A stretch of 64,000 nt of DNA, from NCBI GenBank assembly GCA_016716705.1, contig JADJVF010000005.1, forward strand, positions 124,001-188,000, given 5' to 3'. The notes under the pieces were generated by a model. That model was not told the DNA's origin, ran no database searches, and saw nothing but the letters and a program-made list of their open reading frames with translations. Origin of the DNA: Holophagales bacterium (GTDB taxonomy: Bacteria > Acidobacteriota > Thermoanaerobaculia > UBA5066). Below, piece by piece: positions 1 through 8,107 of the stretch; within the stretch, counting starts at the first letter, position 1, and every line of letters starts with the position of its first letter. The translations under genes and the position numbers were made by a program.

Positions 1-1
1 C

Positions 2-2959
2 GACCTCAGGGAGGCGCTCGCGCGGCAGTTCGGCCCGGTCTCGTTCAGCTCCACGGCCGACTGCGGCGCCACCACGCTCGTCGTCCACTACTTCGATGCC
101 GGCAGCCTCGAGCGGCCCCTGGAGGCGGACCGCATCCGGGACCTCACGGCGGGCGTCATCTCCACCTGGGAGGACCAGGTTGCGGGCGCGCTCGAGCAGG
201 CGTACGGGGCGCTCGAGGGACGACGGCTCTACAAGCGCTACGTGCGGCAGGAGAGCCGCAGCGGGCTCTACCGCGAGCTGACGCCCCCTGCCGAGGTCCC
301 CGGCGACGTGCGGCTCTTCGAGGTGCTCGAGGGGCGGCTGGAGATGGGAATCGTCCCCGACTCCGCCGAGAAGGTCGTCCTGAAGGTCATCTCGCCGCGG
401 CCTGCGGGCCTCACCGAGACCCTCCGGACGATCAAGAACCTCGGGCCCACGGTGGTCGAGGAGATGAGGATTCCGCTGCTCCTGCCCGACGGCAAACGGG
501 CGTGGATGGAGCGGCTCGGCATCGAGGCGGACCCGGCGATGATCTCGGAAATCCACCGGCAGCCGGAGCGGCTCCGTGACGCCCTTCGGGCGATCTACGA
601 GGAACGGGCGACGGACGACCCGCTCAACGCGCTGGTTCTCCTGGAAGGCCTCGGCTGGCGCGAGGTGGAGGTGCTCCGGACGCTCCGGAACCACCTTCTC
701 CAGGTCCGGCCCAGCTACAACGTCGAGACGGTCACGACGGTCCTCGTCCGCAACAGCCGGGTGGCAGGGGCCCTCTGGCGGCTCTTCGACGCCCGCTTCG
801 ACCCGCAGCGGGAGGGGGACCGCGCGGACGCGGTCGCGAAGGCGGAGGCGGTCGTCGAGAAGGCGTTCGCGGCCGTCGGGAGCCTCTTCGACGACGAGAT
901 CCTGAGGGGCGTCGAGAACCTGGTGCGGGCCGCCGTGAGGACCAACTACTACCAGCGGCCCGAGCGGCCCGTCCTCTCGATCAAGGTCGACTGCGCGAAG
1001 GTCGAAGCGATGGTCTCCCCGCGGCCTCTCTTCGAGATCTACGTCCACTCGCGGCTCCTCGAGGGGATCCACCTGCGGGGCGGGAAGGTCGCGCGAGGGG
1101 GGATCCGCTGGAGCGACCGGCACGACGACTTCCGGACGGAGGTCCTGGGCCTGATGAAGACCCAGATGGTGAAGAACTCGGTCATCGTCCCCGTCGGCTC
1201 GAAGGGGGGCTTCGTCCTGAAGGGCGACGTGCCCCCGCGGCCGGCGCTCGACGCGTACCTGATCGACAGGTACCGCGAGTTCGTCTCGGGCCTCCTCGAC
1301 GTCACCGACAACCTGGTGGACGGAACCGTCCTCCACCCCCCGGAGGTCGTGAGGCACGACGAGCCCGACCCGTACCTCGTCGTCGCCGCCGACAAGGGGA
1401 CGGCGCACCTCTCGGACACGGCCAACCGCGTCTCGACGCAGTACGGCTTCTGGCTGGGCGACGCCTTCGCTTCGGGCGGGAGCAACGGCTACGACCACAA
1501 GAGGGAGGGCATCACGGCGCGCGGGGCGTGGGAGTGCGTGAGGCACCACTTCGGAAACCTGGGCCTCGACGTGCAGTCCGAGCCCTTCACGATGGCCGGC
1601 ATCGGGGATATGTCCGGCGACGTGTTCGGCAACGGCGTGCTCCTGAGCCGCACGGCGCGGCTCGTGGCCGTCTTCAACCACGTACACATCTTCCTGGACC
1701 CCGGCCCCGACCCCGAGGCGAGCTTCGCCGAGCGCGAGCGGCTGTTCCGCCTGCCGCGCTCGACCTGGCGGGACTACAGGACGGACCTGATCAGCGCCGG
1801 CGGAGGGATCTTCGACCGAGGGGCGAAGTCGATTCCCCTGAGCCCCGAGGTGCGTCGCGTTCTGGACCTTTCCCAGGAGACCGCGAGCGGCGAGGAGGTG
1901 GTCCGCGCCATCCTCCGCGCCCCGGTCGACCTCCTCTACAACGGCGGCATCGGCACCTACGTGAGGGCCTCGTCCGAGGAAGATTCCGAGGTCGGGGACC
2001 GGGCGAACGACCGGGTCCGCGTCAGCGCGGACGAGGTGAGGGCCCGGGTCCTGGCCGAGGGGGGAAACCTCGGACTGACGCAGCGGGGCCGGATCGAGCT
2101 CTGGACGAAGGGCGTCCTTTTGAACACCGACGCGGTGGACAACTCCGGCGGCGTCGACATGTCGGATCACGAGGTCAACATCAAGATCCTCCTGGACCTC
2201 CTCGTGCGCCGCGGCGTCGTTCCGAACCGGGCGGACCGCAACCGGATCCTCGCGGAGATGACGGACGAGGTCTCCCGGCTCGTCCTGGCCGACAACGCGA
2301 GCCAGGCGAAGGCCCTCACGCTCGACGGGCTACGCAGCGCGAGCCGCTACGAGGAGTTCGTCGGGCTCGTCGAGGAGTTCATCGCGAGCGGGGTCATGAG
2401 GCGCCGCGACGACGCGGTCCCTGCGAAGGACGAGCTACTGACGAGCCCCGCGCGCGACCGCGGCCTGCCGCGGCCGCTGCTCTGCGTGATGCTCGGGCAC
2501 GTCAAGAACTGGGCCTCCGCGCGCCTCATCGCCTCCTCGCTGCCCGACAGCGAGGTCGCCGCACCGTTCCTGCCGGCCTACTTCCCGACGCCGATGCGCC
2601 AGGCATATGGCGAGCAGCTCGGTCTCCACCCGCTGCGCCGGGAGATCATCGCGACGGCCGTCGTCAACCACGTCGTAAACGAGGGGGGCGTCTCTCTGCT
2701 CCATCGCCTGATGGCGGCGAGCGGGCGCGAGATCGGCGACGTCGTGCACGCGCACCTCGCCGTCGAGCGCGACGCGGGGGCGGAAGAGGTCCGGCGGCGG
2801 ATCGATGGTGCCGGACTGAGCGTCGCGGACCGCCACCTGAGGCTCGTCGAGGTTTCCGACAGCCTCGAGGAGGCGACGCGTAACGCCCTCGCCGGCCAGA
2901 TCCAGGACGTCGGGAAGGTACTCGACGCCGTCAGGGGGGGCCTCGACCCGACCCGTTGA
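2..2959 (+). CDS. gdhB: NAD-specific glutamate dehydrogenase, large (about 180 kDa) class, C-terminal part
   Basis: The frame is open from the left edge (codons start at base 2) to the TGA at 2957-2959, giving 985 residues. The family is usually about 1,600 residues, so the N-terminal third lies outside the window. The catalytic core is recognisable: RGGIRWSDR near visible residue 364, followed by KTQMVKNSVIVPVGSKGG, the signature of the large bacterial NAD-GDH family, and a Rossmann-containing region after it. The enzyme interconverts glutamate and 2-oxoglutarate plus ammonia with NAD and is normally a catabolic, cytosolic enzyme. A strong hairpin follows the stop. The downstream cassette contains a glutamate-synthase domain, so glutamate metabolism may link the two, although a terminator separates them. 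No frameshift is seen. Family assignment is secure; the gdhB symbol follows Pseudomonas usage. Confidence 0.93.
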   Translation, partial: DLREALARQFGPVSFSSTADCGATTLVVHYFDAGSLERPLEADRIRDLTAGVISTWEDQVAGALEQAYGALEGRRLYKRYVRQESRSGLYRELTPPAEVPGDVRLFEVLEGRLEMGIVPDSAEKVVLKVISPRPAGLTETLRTIKNLGPTVVEEMRIPLLLPDGKRAWMERLGIEADPAMISEIHRQPERLRDALRAIYEERATDDPLNALVLLEGLGWREVEVLRTLRNHLLQVRPSYNVETVTTVLVRNSRVAGALWRLFDARFDPQREGDRADAVAKAEAVVEKAFAAVGSLFDDEILRGVENLVRAAVRTNYYQRPERPVLSIKVDCAKVEAMVSPRPLFEIYVHSRLLEGIHLRGGKVARGGIRWSDRHDDFRTEVLGLMKTQMVKNSVIVPVGSKGGFVLKGDVPPRPALDAYLIDRYREFVSGLLDVTDNLVDGTVLHPPEVVRHDEPDPYLVVAADKGTAHLSDTANRVSTQYGFWLGDAFASGGSNGYDHKREGITARGAWECVRHHFGNLGLDVQSEPFTMAGIGDMSGDVFGNGVLLSRTARLVAVFNHVHIFLDPGPDPEASFAERERLFRLPRSTWRDYRTDLISAGGGIFDRGAKSIPLSPEVRRVLDLSQETASGEEVVRAILRAPVDLLYNGGIGTYVRASSEEDSEVGDRANDRVRVSADEVRARVLAEGGNLGLTQRGRIELWTKGVLLNTDAVDNSGGVDMSDHEVNIKILLDLLVRRGVVPNRADRNRILAEMTDEVSRLVLADNASQAKALTLDGLRSASRYEEFVGLVEEFIASGVMRRRDDAVPAKDELLTSPARDRGLPRPLLCVMLGHVKNWASARLIASSLPDSEVAAPFLPAYFPTPMRQAYGEQLGLHPLRREIIATAVVNHVVNEGGVSLLHRLMAASGREIGDVVHAHLAVERDAGAEEVRRRIDGAGLSVADRHLRLVEVSDSLEEATRNALAGQIQDVGKVLDAVRGGLDPTR

Positions 2960-2984
2960 GGCCGAGTTACCTGTCAATTCCACC

Positions 2985-3025
2985 TGGGCCGGTCCGGGCT
3001 CCCGAAGGGGGCCCTGACCGGCCCA
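2985..3025 (+). terminator. long GC-rich hairpin after the glutamate dehydrogenase gene
   Basis: TGGGCCGGTC (2985-2994) pairs with GACCGGCCCA (3016-3025). After one mismatch, GGGCTCCC (2996-3003) pairs with GGGGGCCC (3007-3014) across a GAA loop, with one G-T pair. This is a near-perfect 18-pair stem lying 25 bases after the stop. No T-run follows, so it may be a Rho-type end or an mRNA-stabilising structure rather than a canonical intrinsic terminator. Confidence 0.6.
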
Positions 3026-3273
3026 GAGCGGGGCCATGCACTATCTCCGGCCGCGCGCCCCGGCGCACGGGGGAGTAGACTCCCACGGGGCAGCTCCCTC
3101 CTCACGAGCGAGCCCGAGCGGGGCAAGATGGTGGCGATTCCGCTGGACCATCGCGTACTTTGCCCGACCTTTCCGGGGGGTGCCACGGGCTCCCACGGAG
3201 CCCGGTTGCGGTCCCCGGCAGGATGGCTCGAGCCGCACGCACCGCGGCGCCCCTTCCCGGAACAGGTCCTCCT
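3026..3273 (+). other. structured non-coding region ahead of the redox cassette
   Basis: There is no credible gene between the dehydrogenase stop (2959) and the start at 3364, a gap of 404 bases. The gap is rich in potential RNA structure. GGGCAA near 3120 can pair with TTGCCC near 3162, enclosing an ATGGT/ACCAT pair. CCGGGG near 3173 can pair with CCCCGG near 3215, enclosing a strong CGGGCTCC/GGAGCCCG hairpin. The region ends in a perfect terminator at 3274. A cis-acting leader (attenuator or riboswitch) or a small independent RNA are both possible. It does not match any of the T-box, cobalamin, SRP or tmRNA cores that I can recall. Confidence 0.4.
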
Positions 3274-3307
3274 CAGCGCCCGCGAAAGTCGCGGGCGCTG
3301 CCCTTTT
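3274..3307 (+). terminator. intrinsic terminator in the leader of the redox cassette
   Basis: CAGCGCCCGCG (3274-3284) pairs perfectly over 11 bases with CGCGGGCGCTG (3290-3300) around an AAAGT loop and is followed by CCCTTTT. It sits 57 bases before the start of the NuoE-like gene, so it must either end an upstream RNA or act as an attenuator for the cassette. Confidence 0.75.
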
Positions 3308-3363
3308 CCGCAGCCTCCGGCCGCGGCCGGCCCCCCGATCGCGATTTTCGAGGAGCAGAGCAG

Positions 3364-4221
3364 ATGACCGACATCACGGCGATCGTCGAGAAACGCCAGG
3401 GCCAGCGAGGCGAGCTTCTCGCCATCCTGCAGGACATCCAGGCGAAGTACTCGTACCTCCCGGAGGAGGCTCTGCGCGTCGTGGCGCAGAAGACCGGCCG
3501 CTCGCTCGTCGACGTCTACGGGGTGGCCACCTTCTACCACGCGTTCAGCCTCAAGCCCCGGGGGAAGCACCTCGTCACCTGCTGCATGGGCACGGCCTGT
3601 CACGTCCGCGGGGCTCCGAAAGTCGCCGAGGAGCTCGAGCGGCAGCTGAAGGTGCCGGCGGGAGAGACGACGACCGACCGGGAATTCACGCTCGAGACGC
3701 AGAACTGTCTCGGGGGGTGCGCCCTCGGCCCCATCGTCGTCGTCGACGGGCACTACTTCTCGAGCGTCGGAACGCCGGCCGTCCGCGGCATCCTGGAGAA
3801 GGCGCGGGAGGGGCTCGACAAGGTCGACCTCGCGAGCGACGAGCGCGCCTTTCCGGTCGAGGTCGCCTGCGGGCGGTGCAACCACAGCCTCATGAACGCG
3901 CACGATCTCATCGACGGGCAGCCGTCCATCTGGGTGACGGCCTCGTTCGGCGACAGGCACGGATGGCTCCGGCTCTCCTCCGTCTACGGCTCGTTCGAGG
4001 TGGAGTCGCAGCACGAAGTGCCCGTCGACACGATCGTCGACTTCTTCTGCCCTCACTGCAGCGCCGAGCTCTCCGGCGCCGGTCCGTGCGTGGCCTGCGG
4101 TGCCTCGATGGTGCCGATGATCGTCCGCGGAGGCGGCGTCGTTCAGATCTGCTCTCGGCGCGGGTGCCACAACCACATGCTCGACCTCGAGGGGACGAGC
4201 GCCTTCGGCGAGTGGAGATGA
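3364..4221 (+). CDS. NuoE-like thioredoxin-fold [2Fe-2S] subunit with C-terminal zinc-ribbon extension
   Basis: This 285-residue protein starts at ATG 3364, nine bases after a GAGGAG ribosome site. Residues 1-160 form a NuoE/HndA-type module: a helical N-terminus (KYSYLPEEALRVVAQ, VYGVATFYHAFS) and a thioredoxin-like ferredoxin fold with four likely cluster cysteines in CCMGTACH and NCLGGC. Such subunits pass electrons from a NuoF-type NADH dehydrogenase. The C-terminal 125 residues are not part of NuoE. They carry four CxxC-like pairs (CGRC, CPHC, CVAC and CSRRGC), suggesting two zinc-ribbon or rubredoxin-like knuckles. It is the first gene of a tight four-gene operon; the next gene starts four bases downstream. 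It is distinct from the true nuoE at 60.5-61.1 kb. Confidence 0.85.
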   Translation: MTDITAIVEKRQGQRGELLAILQDIQAKYSYLPEEALRVVAQKTGRSLVDVYGVATFYHAFSLKPRGKHLVTCCMGTACHVRGAPKVAEELERQLKVPAGETTTDREFTLETQNCLGGCALGPIVVVDGHYFSSVGTPAVRGILEKAREGLDKVDLASDERAFPVEVACGRCNHSLMNAHDLIDGQPSIWVTASFGDRHGWLRLSSVYGSFEVESQHEVPVDTIVDFFCPHCSAELSGAGPCVACGASMVPMIVRGGGVVQICSRRGCHNHMLDLEGTSAFGEWR

Positions 4222-4225
4222 CGCG

Positions 4226-7200
4226 ATGAGGAAACCCGCATCCGTCGAGGAGTTCGGCGCGCTCCGGCAGCGGATCCTCGCCGATCGCAACTCGCGTCCG
4301 GCACGGCCGACGCTCGTCCTGAGCGCGGGGATCTGCGGGCAGGCGAGCGGCGCCAACGACCTGATGAGGGTCGTCAAGCGGCACCTCCTCTCCCGCAACC
4401 TGACGGACCGGATCGGCCTGCGCGTCACCGGCTGCCAGGGCTTCTGCCAGATGGACCCGTCGATCGTCGTCGAGCCCGGCAACCACCTCTACCCGAAGCT
4501 GAAGATGGAGCACGTCCCCCGCATCATCGAGGCGACCCTCGGCGGCTTCGTGGCGGAGGAGCTGATCTACCGCGACCCGGGCGAGGGGAAGATGTTCCTG
4601 GGGTTGGGGGAGATCCCCTTCTTCAAGAGGCAGACGCGGACGCTCCTGGCGGGGAACCAGAAGATCGACCCGATCCGGATCCACGACTATCTCGAGCAGG
4701 ACGGCTACTCGGCCCTCGAGAAGGTCCTCCTCGCCGGCGACCCGGCGGCCGTCGTCGGGGAGGTCAAGGCGTCCGGCCTGCGCGGGCGCGGAGGGGCCGG
4801 CTTCCCGACGGGGCTGAAGTGGGAGAGGGCCCGGGCGGAACGCGGCGGCCACGGCGTCAAGTACATGGTCTGCAACTGCGACGAGGGGGACCCCGGCGCC
4901 TACATGGACCGGAGCCTCCTCGAGGGGAACCCGCACGCGATCATCGAGGGGATGCTCATCGCGGCGTACGCCATCGGCGCGTCGCGCGGGATCCTCTACG
5001 TGAGGAGCGAGTACCCCCCTCGCCATCAAGCACGCCGTCATCGCCCTCGGTCAGGCGCGCGGCCTCGGCCTCCTCGGGAAGGACATCCTCGGCACGGGTT
5101 TCGACTTCGACATCGAGATCGTGAGGGGCGCAGGGGCCTTCGTCTGCGGCGAGGAGACGGCGCTCATCCGTTCCGTGATGGGCTACGCCGGCGAGCCGAG
5201 GCAGCGCCCGCCCTACCCGATCCAGAAGGGGATCGAAGGGCGTCCGACCTGCATCAACAACGTCGAGACGCTCGCGAACATCCCGGTCGTCGTCCGGAAC
5301 GGCGCGGCGGCGTTCGCGAAGGTGGGCCTCCCGGGAAACACCGGCACGAAGATCTTCTCGGTCGTCGGGAAGATCCGGAACACGGGGCTCGTCGAGGTGC
5401 CGCTCGGGACGACGATCCGCGAGGTCGTCCACGACATCGGCGGCGGCGCCCCGGGGAAGGGCCGGGTCAAGGCGGTCCAGACCGGCGGCCCGTCGGGCGG
5501 CTGCATCCCCGCGAGCCTCTTCGACCTCCCGATCGACTACGACAGCCTCGCGCAGGCCGGCTCGATCATGGGCTCGGGCGGCATGATCGTGATGGACGAC
5601 CACACCTGCATGGTCGACGTCGCGAAGTACTTCATGAAGTTCCTGAAGGACGAGTCGTGCGGGAAGTGCTTCACGTGCCGCAAGGGGACGCAGAGGATGT
5701 GGGAGATCCTCGACGACGTCACCGCGGGACGGGCCACGCTTTCCCAGCTCGACCTCCTGAAGGAGCTCGCCGAGGCCGTGAAGGACACGTCCATGTGCGG
5801 GCTCGGCCAGAGCGCGCCGAATCCCGTCCTCTCGACGCTGCGCTACTTCCGCGACGAGTACGAGGCGCACGTCGTCCAGAAGCGGTGCCCCGCCTTCGTC
5901 TGCGACCAGCTCGTCGGGGCGCCGTGCCAGACCGCCTGCCCTCTCGGCACGGAAGCGTGGCGGTACGTGGCTCACATCGCCCGCGGCGAGAACGACCTCG
6001 CCTACCAGGCGATCCGCGAGGCGAACCCGTTCCCGTCGGTCTGCGCGAGGGTCTGCAACCATCCGTGCGAGGAGCGCTGCCGCGCCGGCACGACGGGCGG
6101 GGAGGCCGTCGCGATCCGCGCCCTCAAGCGCTTCGTCACCGACCAGGCGGACCCGCTCTCGTTCCGGCCGAAGCGCACTCCGACCGCCCCCGCCGACGCG
6201 CCGCGCGTGGCCGTCGTCGGCTGCGGGCCGGCTGGCCTCACGGCGGCCCACTACCTCTCCCTGCGCGGCTACAAGGTCACCGCCTTCGACACCGAGCCCG
6301 AGCCGGGCGGGATGCTCTTCTCGGCGATCCCGGCGTACCGCCTCCCGCACGACGTCGTCCGGAGGGAGATCGCCTCGATCCTCGACGAGAACGTCTCGGT
6401 GAAGTGCGACACGATGCTCGGCCGCGACATCACGCTCGACGGCCTCTTCAAGGAGGGGTACGGCGCCGTCTTCCTCGCCCTCGGCGCGCACAAGAGCCTG
6501 CGCCTCGGGCTGCCCGGCGAGGAGAGCGCGGGCGTCCTTCCGTCCATACAGTTCCTCAAGGCCTGGAACCTCCGCGGCGAGAGCCTCGCGCGGGGGCGGG
6601 TCGTCGTCGTCGGTGGCGGCAACTCCGCGATCGACGCCGCACGCGTGGCGATGCGCCAGGAGGGCGTCGAACGGGTCACCCTCCTCTACCGGAGGACCCG
6701 CGAAGAGATGCCGGCGTTCGAGGAGGAGGTCGAGGCCGCCGTCCAGGAGGGCATCGCCCTGGTCACTCTCACCTCGCCCGTGAGGATCCTGACGGAGGGC
6801 GGGCGTGTCACCGGGGTCGAGTGCATCAAGAACGCTCTCGGCGAGCGGGACGCCAGCGGGCGGCCGCGGCCCGTCCCGATCGCCGGAAGCGAGTTCACGG
6901 TCCCGCTGGAGACCCTGATCGTCGCGATCTCCGAGGGTTCGGACACCGACTGCGTCGCGGTGGCGGGCGCGAACCGGATCGCCACGGCGCCGACGGGGAC
7001 GGTGAAGATCGATCGCGAGACGCTGGCAACCAACCGCCCGGGAGTCTTCGCCGGGGGCGACGTCGTGACGGGACCGAACACGGTCGTCGATGCCATCGCG
7101 GCGGGCAAGCGCGCCGCGGTGATGATCGACCGCTATCTTCGGGCCGAGCCGCTGAAGGTGCCGGCGATGCCGCGACTCCCGGAGATCTTCGTGGCCCCGC

Positions 7201-7424
7201 CCGAGGTCGCGGAGGGCGCGGAGATCCCGAAGGGACGCGTCGAGGCGCCGCGGCTCCCGGTCGCGGCGCGGGGGCGCAGTTTTGCCGAGGTGGAGGTCTC
7301 TCTGTCGGCGGAGGCGGCCTCTCGCGAGGCGAGCCGCTGCCTGCGCTGCGACCTGACGTTCACCCGCGAGGTGAAGGAGAAGGACGAAGTGCCCGAGCTC
7401 GCGATGGCGGGAGGCGCGTCATGA
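4226..7424 (+). CDS. NuoF-like NADH dehydrogenase fused to GltD/NfnB-like FAD oxidoreductase (one-base frameshift)
   Basis: The gene starts at ATG 4226 after GGAG and ends at TGA 7424, about 1,065 residues once corrected. The frame changes inside a run of six C at 5014-5019; removing one C joins RSEYP to LAIKHAVIALG, the normal NuoF continuation. Domain order: N-terminal thioredoxin-like ferredoxin (residues 1-125, GCQGFC); NuoF FMN/NADH domain (GLRGRGGAGFPTG near 184, CNCDEGDPGA); [4Fe-4S] motif SCGKCFTCRKGT near 477; a Fer4_20-type double cluster domain (555-630, CQTACP, CARVCNHPCEERC); then a GltD-type FAD domain (VVGCGPAGL near 663) and an NAD(P)H domain (VVGGGNSAID near 793). Two nucleotide sites and two flavins in one chain recall HydB plus NfnB and are compatible with transhydrogenation or electron bifurcation, which is inference. 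Its end overlaps the next start by ATGA. Confidence 0.85.
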
Positions 7425-8098
7425 CCCACATCACCGTCAACGGGATCCCGCTCGAGGTGGAGAACGGCACGACGCTCCTCGAGGCGGCACAGTTCCTCGG
7501 CTTCCCGATCCCGACCCTCTGCCACATGGAGGGCCTCTCGCCCTACGGCGCCTGCCGTCTCTGCGTCGTCGAGGTGGGCGAGGGGGCGAGAGCGAAGCTC
7601 GTCTCCTCCTGTACCTACGTGGCCGAGGAGGGGCAGAAAGTCCGCACCTCCTCGGCGCGCGTCGTCCGGGCGCGGAAGATGGTCATCGAGCTGCTGCTCG
7701 CGACCTGCCCGCAGTCGAAGCAGATCCAGGACCTCGCCTCGGCCCACGACGTGCGGCAGCAGCGCTTCCGCCAGGAGCACGAGGACTGCATCCTCTGCGG
7801 CCGCTGCGTGAGGATGTGCGAGGAGCAGATGGTCGCGAAGGCCATCGGCTTCGCCGGCCGCGGCGAGTCGCGGCGCATCGGCACCCCGTTCGACCGGCGG
7901 TCGGAGGTCTGCCGGACGTGCGGCGGCTGCATGTACGTCTGCCCGGCCTGCGAGCTCCGCTGCACGTACACGGAGCCCGACAAGGCGATCTGCGGCGGCT
8001 GCGCGAACCTCGCGCCGCCCTGCATCGAGAAGGAAAAGTTCGACGACCTGATGTGCTACATGAAGCCCTGCGTCGCGTGCGAGATCCCGAGGAGCTAG
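7421..8098 (+). CDS. HoxU/NuoG N-terminal-like iron-sulfur subunit
   Basis: The 225-residue protein starts at ATG 7421 overlapping the preceding stop (ATGA), which implies translational coupling. The N-terminal 75 residues form a plant-type [2Fe-2S] ferredoxin fold (CHMEGLSPYGACRLC with a later SSC). A [4Fe-4S] ferredoxin-like segment follows (CILCGRCVRMC, CRTCGGCMYVCPAC), then a Cys-rich tail (CGGCANLAPPC, CYMKPCVAC). This matches the short diaphorase subunit HoxU, or the first 220 residues of NuoG, which wires NuoE/NuoF to a partner enzyme. Here the partner is probably the GltD-like half of the upstream fusion, the downstream FMN protein, or both. No catalytic NuoG molybdopterin-like domain is present. 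Confidence 0.85.
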   Translation: MTHITVNGIPLEVENGTTLLEAAQFLGFPIPTLCHMEGLSPYGACRLCVVEVGEGARAKLVSSCTYVAEEGQKVRTSSARVVRARKMVIELLLATCPQSKQIQDLASAHDVRQQRFRQEHEDCILCGRCVRMCEEQMVAKAIGFAGRGESRRIGTPFDRRSEVCRTCGGCMYVCPACELRCTYTEPDKAICGGCANLAPPCIEKEKFDDLMCYMKPCVACEIPRS

Positions 8099-8107
8099 GA
8101 GGAGACC

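Noticed and set aside
3026..3307. T-box, cobalamin riboswitch, SRP RNA, 6S RNA or RNase P RNA in the leader.
   Set aside because: None of the conserved core sequences I know for these RNAs is present.
4226..8098. A single 1,290-residue open frame covering both the NuoF-like and HoxU-like genes.
   Set aside because: After 5020 the translation turns into Arg/Pro-rich nonsense while the conserved NuoF-GltD sequence continues in another frame; the HoxU-like gene has its own start at 7421.
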